Part shown: positions 24,859 to 34,375 of the stretch, one piece after another
How the letters are laid out: each line of letters starts with the position of its first letter
How positions within the stretch are numbered: position 1 is the first letter of the stretch
DNA from: Artemia franciscana
Taxonomy: Eukaryota > Arthropoda > Branchiopoda > Anostraca > Artemiidae
Direction of reading: 5' to 3'
Length of the DNA stretch: 64,000 bases
NCBI RefSeq assembly: GCF_032884065.1
Contig: NC_088883.1
Span: forward strand, 23,617,637 to 23,681,636
Translations under genes and position numbers: made by a program
Notes under the pieces: model-generated
What the model saw: only the letters and a program-made list of their open reading frames with translations
Told to the model about the DNA's origin: nothing
The model's database searches: none

Positions 24859-25887
24859 TTATCTACGCACATGTTGGCCAGGAGGCGTTTTGTCAGCGGA
24901 AATAACAATTTTATGCGTATCAGTAGGCATCGAATCGATGGCTGTTTTGAACAGACGCACTAAATTATTATTTTCGTGGAAAAGATGTTGCAATTGGGAA
25001 ACGATTGTCCTTTCAACGTTGGGAGAAATTTCGCAACGTGCATTCAATTCAGAATTTCTATCACTGATGAAGTACAATTGTAAAAATTTATGATTCTCGC
25101 CTGAGAATGGTAGAAGGGACCCTGCTCTATGATAAATTTGCCCTTTTACTTTGAAAGTAGACATAAATTGATCTGGATTTTCGATTTGGGCTCCAAACGA
25201 CGTCATTTGGAAACATGAGTTGTATTTTCTGACTTTTGACAAAAAACGCTTAGATTCTGACGTAGTTCCAGTAAGGAAAGTCTTCAATGGCTCTGGTGGT
25301 GCAGCCAATAGAGGAAGTTTAACTTTTCCTGAGGCGCAACACATTCCCATTGTTTCACCATTGAATTTCAAGGCCTTGCAATAGGGACAAATTTTAGACA
25401 TTGTCCCGATTTGAACACATCTACTCAAGCTATAATCATCGACTGGGTTGTACCTGAATGCCAGGCGATAACTTTCAGGTTGCTCTGATTCCTCGGCACG
25501 CTTTCTTTTCTTACTTTCTCTATCAGCAGCAAGCCTGCTTCCGCGTTGCTCTGGTAGTTCCTCGGCACGCTTTCTGTTCTTTCTTTCTCTATCAGCCTCA
25601 AGCCTGTTTCCTTGCTGTTCTTTTGATTCCTCGGCACGCTTTCTGTTCTTTCTTTCTCTATCAGCCTCAAGCCTGTTTCCTTGCTGTTCTTTTGATTCCT
25701 CGGCACGCCTTCTTTTTTCACTTTCTCTTTTAGCAGCAAGTCTGCTTTCGCGTTGCTCTGGTAGTTCCTCGGCACGCTTTCTTTTCTGACTTTCTCTATC
25801 AGCAGCAAGTTTTTTGGCATAGACTCTTTGAGCATCTTCATCGGCTTTTGTCATGGTAAGTTCATCAGTCATTGTAAACTTAAACAT
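24859..25887 (-). CDS. Helitron protein N-terminal domain (342 codons)
   Basis: Starts with MFKFTMTDELTMTKADEDAQ. It holds about five copies of a ~23-residue basic repeat (RLAADRESKKRKRAEE type, residues ~25-140) that could act as nuclear-localisation or DNA-binding tails. A Cys-rich motif CPYCKALKFNGETMGMCC (~170) follows, then a globular region conserved in the second Helitron copy at 44.9-45.4 kb. It ends HVRR then TAA at 24859-24861. The other copy has TAC (Tyr) at this codon and reads on into the Rep domain. The stop is therefore a single-base nonsense change (24859), and this frame and 21664-24837 were originally one protein of about 1,400 residues. Confidence 0.9.
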   Translation of the reverse strand: MFKFTMTDELTMTKADEDAQRVYAKKLAADRESQKRKRAEELPEQRESRLAAKRESEKRRRAEESKEQQGNRLEADRERKNRKRAEESKEQQGNRLEADRERKNRKRAEELPEQRGSRLAADRESKKRKRAEESEQPESYRLAFRYNPVDDYSLSRCVQIGTMSKICPYCKALKFNGETMGMCCASGKVKLPLLAAPPEPLKTFLTGTTSESKRFLSKVRKYNSCFQMTSFGAQIENPDQFMSTFKVKGQIYHRAGSLLPFSGENHKFLQLYFISDRNSELNARCEISPNVERTIVSQLQHLFHENNNLVRLFKTAIDSMPTDTHKIVISADKTPPGQHVRR

Positions 25888-26067
25888 TAATAGATTTCTA
25901 CGTGAACATATGTCTTAAATATCTTGAATGACGTCACCGTCACTTGAATGACGTCACCGTCAAAGCAAAAATGACGACAACTAATTTCATGACGTCAGTC
26001 AACACAGAAACATGACGTCACCTGATCCACAGACAGACACACAACTTATTTTTATATATATAGATAT

Positions 26068-26068
<1 letters not shown>

Positions 26069-26153
<85 letters not shown>
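26069..26153. repeat. (TA)n microsatellite at Helitron 5' boundary
   Basis: TA repeats just outside the minus-strand 5' end of the large Helitron. An A-run at 26181-26215 follows. The frames across it are artefacts. Confidence 0.95.
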
Positions 26154-26156
<3 letters not shown>

Positions 26157-26177
26157 ATTTTGGTAGTAGCGGACACC

Positions 26178-26217
<40 letters not shown>

Positions 26218-26639
26218 TTGATAAGAAATCAGCGAAAAATAAGCTAGAATCATTGGCATCAAACAGCTTAAGAAGGTGCTGCTTTCCTTTGGTGGGGCAG
26301 TTGTCTTTGGGAATGAACAGATTATCAATATTTAAATTTTTGGTTTGCTATAATTGCTATCACTCAACTTTTCCTTTGTGGCTCATTTGATCACTAGGCT
26401 CCACTATATCAACTTCTTAAAGTGTCACTTTTGTAAAACAAAGATTGTCAAAGGTCACCTAAGTGTTAATTTGGGACAGTTTATATTACTGACCACCAAA
26501 TAAGGTGAACATACTACTCAATGCCTTTTTTGTACTCTGTTCAAATATAGCCTCATAGTTGTTTTACTTAGAAATTTATTTTTAAGCAGCTGAGGTCTGG
26601 AGGGGGCAGTCACCCCATAGTAAATTATGCTCCTGCCCC
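26154..26639. other. Unassigned, with long A-run
   Basis: A run of about 35 A (26181-26215), possibly a retroposon tail. 26440-26540 contains a copy of the dispersed repeat also seen near 49.4-50.8 kb (CTCAATGCCTTTTTTGTACTC). No gene recognised. Confidence 0.45.
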
Positions 26640-27840
26640 CTTCCATTCTTTGTTTTAGTTTCCACAATTTTGTAAATTTGTCTGGATAAATTTGCAATGG
26701 GTAAATCAGAATTTTGAGAAAATTTTTCAAATTGGAAAAGTGAATTTTACAACTTTGAATGTGCAATCTCAAAGGTGTTGCCAGTTGCCCATAATACCAG
26801 ATTGGCATATTGCAAATTTGTGTGTGGGAGGTTCATGTTACAGAGAAATAGGGAGAAGAGGGGGCAGCTCAGGACTGCATCCTGCATTCGATTTTCTACG
26901 AAAGATTTGATAAAGGATACTAGCTTGGGGGGGGGGCAATCCAAGACTTGCAAGTTTAACTAAAAATATCTGGTGGTTAACATTGTTGTATGCCCCTTCA
27001 AAGTCTAGGAATACAGCAGCTAGGACATTGATTTTAGATAGGGATTAATTTATTGCATTTGTTAACAGTATAAAAGCATCTGTTGATGAGTGGTGTTTCC
27101 TGAATCCAGTTTGTGTATGAGGTATCATATTATTCTTCTCAACAAACCATAGCAATCAATGATAAATCACTACTTTTCCCTCCATTACTTTTTCCAGGAC
27201 ATGAGTAAGCATTATAGGCCTGTAAGACCCATGGTCATATTTGGGTTTATTTTTCTTTAATATTGATAGAAGAGATGAGCATTTCCAAACATTGGGGAAT
27301 GTGGATGTGGCCGATGCATGGTTAAAGAAATTAGGGAGTTCCGGTTTGTAAGAAGGGGTGAGAATCTTTATCCATGAAGGGTATATATTATTGTAGCTAA
27401 AAGTAGCATTAGCCCTAAAATGTTGAATTGCATCATTCAGTTCATGAACTAAGAATGGACAGCTCAGATCCTGGGCGAGGCTGGTATATCAGATTTATTG
27501 AGATTGGGGTGATGATACTTTTATTACTTGATGTTAGCCTTTTTTAGAAAAGTCGCAAATAATTTTGTATTTTCGTTATCATTGTTGTAATGGGTATTAT
27601 TATAATAGTAGCTCATACTAGAGTGGGATGGGGGACGTTTTTTTTCCCACAGATGTGGCTTATGAGTTTATGTATAATTGGCTCACCATGTTTCTCTGGA
27701 TAGACTATTTGTAAAAGTATCCCAGCAATTATATTTAGCATTATTTATAGTTCTCTTGAGATTAGCCTCTGTTTGTTTACTTAAATATGTAGCAGAGAGA
27801 TGTTTTTAGGTATATTCTCCTAGCTGCCTTTTAAATAAAG
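26640..27840 (-). pseudogene. Non-LTR reverse transcriptase, degenerate (I/Jockey-like)
   Basis: Minus-strand reading with frameshifts gives FPNVWKCSSLLSILKKNKPK, GSYRPIMLTHVLEKVME (fingers), LLWFVEKNNMIPHTQTGFRKHHSSTDAF (residues before motif A), VFLDFEGAYNNV (motif A), LSCPLFSLFLCN (motif B region) and QYANLVLWATGN (motif C, YADD damaged). The order and spacing fit an I/Jockey-type RT. Several stops and shifts; old copy. Confidence 0.75.
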
Positions 27841-27862
27841 CAAATAAATAAGCCATATCAAC

Positions 27863-28160
27863 TTGATCAGTCTGCCCAGAATTAGGGGACATATTCGGAA
27901 ACTATATCAGACGAGAGCTGCCACTAGACTACGCAATAACTTCTTCACTAATAGAATAGTGAGTTTGTGGAATTTGCTCACCAAAGAAGCGGTCACTACC
28001 CCCAGTACTGCTGCCTTTAAAAGAGCCGTTGATGGAAAATGGTCATCAAAGCCATGGCGAACTGAGTGGGATGCTGTTGAGACGTCCAACCATCATCATC
28101 ACTAACCAGCATTTCTACAGGATTTAATTCTTATTTCGCTGATTTAAGGTAATTTGGCAC
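27863..28160 (+). pseudogene. LINE RT C-terminal tail and 3' end
   Basis: The frame reads RNNFFTNRIVSLWNLLTKEA, FKRAVDGKWSSKPWRTEWD, the FFxNRVVxxWNxL...FKxxLDxxW ending of CR1/Rex1-like RTs. The 3' end is followed by GATTTAAGGTAATTT at about 28141-28155. The same tail closes the copies at 29.8, 38.3, 40.0 and 52.2 kb and defines one LINE family in this window. Confidence 0.75.
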
Positions 28161-28713
28161 CCTTTTGTCCACCATACTTTAGGAGTGTGTTTAGGGATTG
28201 TTTTTCTGGATGTTATTTTGGGGATAGCCTGATTAACTGTATTTACCACAGTTCCTATTTACCTTTAGTTTTTTCAAGGCAGTAATTTTTGGGCTATTGA
28301 CAGTGTTGCTGCTAAATAAGCAGCAAAAGCTAAATAATATCAACAGAAAGACTAGCTAAACAGAAACAATTATCAACACGAAAATCAGGGGAAGATAATT
28401 GAGCTGGTTGTAAAACCAAATTAATACCGGTTTCACCTGTGTTGAATTGTGACAACTGTATCAAGAGGCTCTGTATATTGGGCGGAGATATGCTGATAGC
28501 AAAGTACAGCCTCAATAATAGGCTGAGGGATGGAAGAGAGTTTCATTGGCTGTGCCCATTGTGTTAAAGGTACCCCTAAGGCCTGATACAGTATAACAAA
28601 ACAAGAAGTCAACAATATTGTCAGTAACTATGAAAGAACCAAGGAGAGATATGGAGGTCTTTGTTGCAGGGGTTGCATGAAGAGTAGATTGTATTGAAGA
28701 CAATTAAAGCAAA
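28161..28713. other. No gene recognised; likely 5' UTR of the following LINE
   Basis: Short minus-strand frames (28330-28703) show no family. Position suggests untranslated leader of the plus-strand LINE whose first frame starts at 28714. Confidence 0.35.
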
Positions 28714-29805
28714 ATGTGCACTGTTCAACAAATGCAGCCTGTGGTTGAGAAGTTACAGGCTGAAATTGCTTGTTTGAACCAGCAGTTTCCAACTAAACAA
28801 GATCTTGCTGCAAAAGTTAATAAGAAGTTAAGTGAGTCTATGAGAAAAGACAGAGTCTGTCAACAAAGGAAGAACAATATGGTAGCCTTTGGTGTGCCTG
28901 AAAATCCTTTGTACAGCCATGATCAGCAATGTAAGGCTGATGTTGTTTTCATACTTCCTCTTGCAAAACTATTCAATTTACACTGATGTTTGTAATATGC
29001 AGAAACTCAGGCCAAAAAAAAAAAACAATCACCAGTACTCCAGCTGGACAAGCACCAATTGTCCCAGTATAGTTCACAGTGAATATTTCTTCAGTTAGAT
29101 TTAAAATAGCCAAACAGTCTTTTGAAACGTGTGCACTCAAAGATGCAGTACAGTTTTGTAAAGACAACTCAAAAGAGGATAGAAAAAAAAAGCATAGAGC
29201 TGCAGGACCAGATGTCAAAGGACAAAAACAATCTTGTCATAAGAGGTGAAGAAATTGCCCAAGAAAAAATTGCAGCCAATGGAGTATTTGTAGTGATGTT
29301 CCACCTTCTTTTTATAGTGTATTTAGTAAGCATATTTTTTCTTCTGAATGTAAAGACTTTTCATCTGTGAGTGTTGCTGATATAAATAATGGAATGCAAA
29401 GTGATTCAATATCTAGTTCAAAATCAGCAACATTTGTCACTGCTGAATCTCCCTCAAGTTGTACTAATGCTTCATCCCTTCCATTTCAGTTGATGTCTAG
29501 TGACAACAGTGTTTTAGAACCAAGCAGAGCAGATGAGGATGAAAAAGATTATATACAAAAACGTAAGGTGTTTTTATTACTGGTAGCCAATCCAGATCAG
29601 TTAACCAATAAGATTGAGGAAGAGAAAAGCCTTGGAACACATAAGGGATATAATTTGGTGATGTTAACAGAGCTGAGTCCCAAGAATAGTAATACTTGAT
29701 CAGAGGATAGTTATATCTGTATTCCTGGATACCGGGTAATATCAAACTTGAGTTGAAATTATTGCAGAAGGGGTATATGGGTAATAGTTAGAGTAGAATA
29801 TGATT
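28714..29805 (+). pseudogene. LINE ORF1-like plus start of endonuclease (left half of a split element)
   Basis: 28714-28986 encodes a coiled, RRM-leading segment (VEKLQAEIACLNQQF, QRKNNMVAFGVPEN) like the ORF1-type N-terminus of the minus-strand LINE at 31.4-33.0 kb. 29367-29699 holds a serine-rich linker and the beginning of the EEP nuclease (YNLVMLTELSPKNS, equal to the TEISPNNS segment in the other copy). Stops and shifts are scattered. The reading breaks at about 29805, where the opposite-strand LINE is inserted, and resumes at about 32986. Confidence 0.7.
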
Positions 29806-29889
29806 ACCTTAAATTACCTTAAATCACATCTTGGAGTGAAATAAGGACTTTTGATCCTGTTGAATCACTCCTTGTGATGACAGTTGCAT

Positions 29890-30120
29890 ACGTGGTTGAT
29901 TAAATTCTGGCGGAAGATTCTGGTACATCCCAGTCAAATCTCCATGGTTTGTCACTCCACTCAGCATCCAGACGGCGTTTAAATACATCTGTTGATCCAG
30001 CAGAAACAGTGTTCTCCTTGAGGTTGTTCCAGAGGTTCACAATCCGGCTCGAGAAGAAGCTGCATCTTGGTCCAGTCTTTGCATGAATTTTGCAGATTTG
30101 TTTTGGGTGTCATCGAGTTA
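29890..30120 (-). pseudogene. LINE RT C-terminus and 3' coding end
   Basis: The minus strand encodes, with shifts, the FFSxxIVNLWNNL...WxxxPWRxxWD ending (compare 38074-38277), followed by QLSSQGVIQ. It then reaches the untranslated end with CAAAAGTCCTTATTTCACTC and the TTTAAGGTAA tail. Confidence 0.65.
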
Positions 30121-30930
30121 TGTGGGAGGGGTCAATCTCTAGGAGCTCATTTTCTTGATTGGTAGAGAGGAGTTTATGTGCCTGGATCATATCCCCACGT
30201 GTCCGCCTGTAGACTAAAGAGGGGAGGTTGAGTTCCTTCAGCCGTTCATTGTAGGGCTTATTTTCCATATCGGCAATCAGCTTAGTGGCCCTACGTTGGA
30301 TTTGCTCAAGCACTACCTTATCCTTTTTGAATCGAGGGGTGGCCAGGATGGTTCCCACCTCCAAACACGGTCTTACCAGTCCTTTGTAGAGCTTGGTGAT
30401 TACATGTCTACTTCTGCTGGTAATGCCGTGTTTAATGATACCTAGGGCTCTGCTAGCATTGGCTGAGATCTTCTGTGAGTGGGAGCTGAATTTCAACTGG
30501 GAGTCTACAATAACTCCAAGGTCTCTCTCCTCCTGAACATGCTCCAGTATGCAGTGACATCCAGGGTTTTGGGTCATTAGGTATTGTTGCTGGGGGTTGC
30601 TGTGTCCAAGGTGTATGACCTTGCATTTTTCAGCGTTGAATTCCAGCAACCATCTTTTGACCCAGGAGCACATGTGGTTGAGATCATTTTGGAGGGATTG
30701 GCGGGCAGAAGGGGTATTGGCAGGACCTATAAGTTTTGAATCACCCGCATAGAGAGTGGTTTTGTTACTAGTGATAAGGGTTAGCTCATTTACGTATATA
30801 TTGAACAGGGTAGGGCCCAGGACACTGCCCTAGGGGACCCCGCTGGTGACATTGACATCAGAGAGTGCGTAACTATTTGGTCCATTGGTCACTTTCACTT
30901 GCTGCGTTCTGTCCCTCAGAAAATCCTCGA
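30110..30930 (-). pseudogene. LINE reverse transcriptase palm and thumb
   Basis: The frame 30110-30673 starts within CSWVKRWLLEFNAEKCKVIHLG and continues with RDLGVIVDSQLKFSSHSQK, RALGIIKHGITSRS, YKGLVRPCLEVGTILATPRF, EQIQRRATKLI and LNLPSLVYRRTRGDMIQ, the post-palm region. Upstream (30680-30930), past a stop, come SGVPxGSVLGPTLFNIYVNEL (motif B) and TLYAGDSKLIGP, where the catalytic YADD is changed to YAGD. The RT is inactive. Confidence 0.85.
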
Positions 30931-30939
30931 TCCAACTGA

Positions 30940-31362
30940 TCACTTTTGGACTAAGAGACAGGGTGCATAGCCTGTAAATGAGTTTCTGCCTGGTTTACGT
31001 AGGGAGATATGTTTCCAGAATAACTTAGGGTTTTCCTTGACATTTTTGGCCAGATGTTCTTCGTAGTTTACAGTGAGTTTCCGCGTTTCTTTTCTGAGGA
31101 GATTCCTGGCGATTTTGTACTTCTCATATACTGTTGTTGTTTTTTGTTTCACAAACTTCTCCCAAAGTTTTTTCTTCCTATTGCATAGTTTCTTGATTTT
31201 TGGGGTGAGGAAAGGTAGAGTTTTTGGTTTCTTTTTCCATGTCACGCTGGTATGTTTGGCTAGGCTCTCTAGTAGGGTGTTTTTTAGGATTAGCCATGAA
31301 GCTTCCACGTCATCTGAGATCAGAATTTCCAGATTGGCATCCATCAGCTCTTCCACCATCAT
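30940..31362 (-). pseudogene. LINE EN-RT linker with RT deletion
   Basis: Encodes the helical, Lys-rich linker between endonuclease and RT (PFLTPKIKKLCNRKKKLWEK, NLLRKETRKLTVNYEEHLAK, NPKLFWKHISLRKPGRN). Immediately afterwards the sequence jumps to an RT segment preceding motif B (KLIYRLCTLSLSPKVISWIE in another frame). The RT fingers and motif A (roughly 150-200 residues) have been deleted. Confidence 0.75.
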
Positions 31363-32985
31363 CTTGTAATTAGTAAAGGATGCTTAGTATATTTTGATGG
31401 TTTGGAGTTGAGTTGTATAGATGAGAGGACTGGCATGTGGTCACTTGAGCCAATCGGACAGAGAGTCTGTGTCCCGATCACCTTTTTTGGATCATTGGTT
31501 ATGACTAGGTCGAGTATTGAAGGATTTTGTCCCGGACGCATTCTTGTGGGCACAGTTACTGTTTGGTACAGAAAATTATCAGCAAGTACTTGAATTAGTG
31601 GGTTTTGCTCAAGGCTTGACCTGGTCAAACCCTGGCCATCCATCCAGAACACGCTTGGGAGGTTGAAGTCCCCTGTCATGAGCAAAGTTGCCTTTGCAAA
31701 GTTGCATAGTATGAATTGCGTCATTTCAGCAATTGCTCTTTGAGAGGACAGCTGGCAAGGACTAATGGGGCTCGTGTAAATTGAGCTTAGGACAAACATT
31801 TCGTTAGGTAGGGACAGGGATACCCAAGTGGCTTCAACCCAAGGTAAGTAAGAATTCGGGACAGAAATTTCTCTTACCTGGAATTCCTTGGAAGCCAGAA
31901 CAGCAACTCCTCTTCTGCAGTTTGGATCGGACAGATTGCTGAAGATGTTGTATCCAGTGGGGCATATGGAGTCTTCTGTCAGTTGAAATATGGAATTGTT
32001 AGGGCTAATTTCTGTCAGAGTTGCAAAATCTATCTGACTTAATTTGAGCACTGTTGCCAGTTCTGGCATCTTATTGGTGATAACATCAACGTTAGCTGTC
32101 ATAATATTTACAAGTTTTCGGGTGTGTCTAGGCAACTTTTGGCTATGCACACTATTGTTCTCACTAATGGTTGAAGTGGGTGAGTTACAGCTGAGGTACA
32201 CGGAGCTACTATTGAGGGACAATGCAGAGGGGCATGGGGACGTAAATGTTAATTTACTATTTTTACTTTCACACACGTTTACTGTTACATAATTATTATC
32301 ACTCACACATAGACTATTTACAGGGGGGCTGAGAGGGTAAGAGGTACTGGTTATTTGTCCATGCTCGAGCAGCCCGCCATCGAAATTGCTCGAGTTTGCC
32401 CGTTTTTTTGTGATTTTTCCTTTTCTGATCACTAGGTCTGTTTCTCCGTTTGCCTGTCTCTTCTTCATCTCCTCCAACAGGGTTTTTCTGGCGTTGCGAT
32501 CTTCTTTGGAGCTGTCGCCATAGAATCGAATTGTGTCTTTGCGCTGGTAGGAGACATCCAGGATAAGTTTCTTTTCAGTAAAGCTGGCTACCGTGAATAG
32601 GATTGGTGGGTATCGCAGTGGTTGTCCAGCCGTGGGAGACGAGGCTGGTAGTCTCTTCACAGTGAAAACTTTGGTCACTATTTTGTAGGTATCCTGGAAA
32701 TATTTGGCAAGGAAGTCTTCATCACTTTCTTGGATCGGAATCTCGTATCCGACGATGTTGAGTTTGCGTCGCTGCCGATCTTGCTCGCTTCTGACTGTGC
32801 GGCGTATGTATTCATCTAGTGCATCTGGTGCAAGCCCTGTCACTTGTGCAGTGATTGCAGAGTCAACAATCGCTTTTACCTCGCTAACATTGCATTTCGT
32901 GGCAAGTTCCTCGTGAATCTCTTTGAGGATGTTAGAGTGGTATTCACTCCCCCTGTTAATGATTATGTTGAGTTGGTCTGATTTG
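31359..32985 (-). CDS. LINE ORF: ORF1-like domain fused to EEP endonuclease
   Basis: A single open frame runs from the 5' truncation point to the stop at 31359. The 32843 position sometimes taken as a start is GTG; I see no ATG and the frame is open upstream (QLNIIINRGSEYHSNILKEI), so the 5' end is cut. Domain order: short coiled segment, RRM-like region (RKLNIVGYEIP, VFTVKRLP, PPILFTVASFTEKKLIL, FYGDSSKEDRNARKTLLEEM), Ser/Asn-rich linker, then endonuclease with NIMTANVDVI, TEIS, GDFNLPSVFW, SILDLVITND and GSSDHMPVL. All nuclease signature residues are visible. ORF1-type RNA-binding and EN parts in one frame is unusual for this class. Confidence 0.85.
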
Positions 32986-34375
32986 ATCTAAAGATTCCAC
33001 TTGACCTTGGTATCACAAGAATTGCCTGTATATATAGAACCCCTTCAGCTCAATCTAAAATTGTTACAGAACAAGCCATAGCAGATCATGTTTTAACAAT
33101 CAGTGCATCACATAAAGGTAATTTGGTTATAGCTGGGGAATTTTATTTCCCATAAATATCATGGACAGATGGATTTGGTTATCATGAAGATGGTGCAACA
33201 TAACAACCAAGGAAATATAGAATCTTCCAGAACCTAACTCTATTATACCTTATTTTCCTTAATAACCAAGACCTTTCAAAAGAAATGAGAACTTACACCC
33301 CCCCCCCCATTGGTAACAGTAACCACATAGCTATAGAAATACAGATCTTTCTAAAGACTATAACAAATGGATTTATTAAAGGGTCTTCACAGATTACAAT
33401 TGCATCAGGAGGGAACTGGAGTGAGATTTTGCAGGGATCAGTAGAGAAGCAATGAGAAAACTTCAAATTAACTTAACTTAGAATCTAAGAAAGCAACTCT
33501 TCTGTAGCTTACAGGAGAAAGCTAAAGACTCATCCATACATGACCAAGGAAATTAAAAAGCAAATCAATAAAAAAAGAGATCTTGGAAAAAATACAAAGC
33601 AACTGAGAGTCTAGACCAGTACAAAAGTTTAAAAGACCAGGAGATAAGTTGAGAAATTTAACCAGGAAACTTTATCAGAATCATGAAGCCATACTAGTTA
33701 CAATACGTAACTAGTGTAGCCATTACTAGTGTAGCCTATTAACAATATGTATATAGTGTAGCCATTACTAGTTACAATATGAATATACTAGTTACAGAAT
33801 GCAAGCATAACCCAAAGAAATTTTGGCAATATGTATCATGTTCAAGTCCTGGTAGGCAATCAATATCTAAACTAACTGATTCAGGAGATGAATAAACAGA
33901 TGTCAAAGAACTTGCAGATGAACTGAACTGCCCAGTTTATGTCTGCTTTTAGTAGCACATCAGGTACAGCCCTACTCAAATGAACCTACACAAATCCACC
34001 ATCCAATGGAGCCTATTGAGATTGATATTTCAAACATCCTTTAGAAACTTAAATTGCTAGATGTCAACAAATCATTGGGCCAGACAGGTTACATCCATGT
34101 CTTCTAAAAGAAGTTGCTGAAGACATTGCCAAGCAACTCACCCAATTATTCAGATTTTCCCTATGTACCAAGGAAGTGCCAACAGATTGGAAAAACAGAC
34201 CTGATTGATCAAGGCTTACCTGTGGATGTCTTCTTGCTTGACCTTGCAAAAGCATTCAGTAAAGTTCCACATCCACACTTAAACAAATAACTTATATCAT
34301 GCAGATTTAATATAAACCTTGTGGCCTGGATCTGAGCTTTTCTTAAAGATAGATTAAACAAACAAAAAAGTTTTT
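32986..34375 (+). pseudogene. Right half of the split LINE: endonuclease, linker, RT start
   Basis: It continues the plus-strand LINE after the insertion. ITRIACIYRTPSAQSK, HKGNLVIAGEFYFP (GDFN box degraded to GEFY) and a linker (KTHPYMTKEIKKQINKKRDL) are followed by the RT N-terminus (ISNILxKLKLLDVNKSLG) and, after a deletion, VDVFLLDLAKAFSKVPH (motif A). Multiple stops. It is interrupted again at about 34375 by another repeat and resumes at 36024. Confidence 0.7.

Larger units (their letters stand above)
20786..26064 (-). mobile_element. Large Helitron carrying a Rep-helicase gene
   Basis: The minus-strand 5' end at 26064 is TCTATATATATAAAAATAAG, followed by four TGACGTCA octamers (25928-26025) and the N-terminal coding frame at 25887. 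The coding region runs to about 20810. It includes the N-terminal repeat domain, a zinc-binding motif, HUH Rep and PIF1-type helicase domains. The 3' end is disturbed by a 506 bp tandem duplication (20801-21306 and 21307-21810). The proper hairpin-CTAG end is either the one at 20454 or lost. Inserted in Drp1 intron 1 in the same orientation as that gene. Confidence 0.85.
29806..32985 (-). mobile_element. CR1-like LINE inserted into another LINE
   Basis: The minus-strand element's 3' end is TGATTTAAGGTAATTTAAGG at about 29810-29830 and its 5' truncation is near 32985. It encodes, in order, an ORF1-like domain, EEP endonuclease, a linker, and an RT lacking its N-terminal half. Sequence on either side (28.7-29.8 and 33.0-34.4 kb) is one plus-strand LINE of a related type. 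So this is a nested insertion, oriented the same way as Drp1 within its intron 1. Confidence 0.85.

Noticed and set aside
25458-25733. Plus-strand frame with RHAFCSFFLYQPQACF repeats
   Set aside because: Shadow of the basic 23-residue repeats of the Helitron protein on the other strand; also 44421-44783 and the frame 25425-25841.
31073-32292. Plus frames 31073-31369, 31402-31593, 32044-32292
   Set aside because: Antisense to the LINE ORF.
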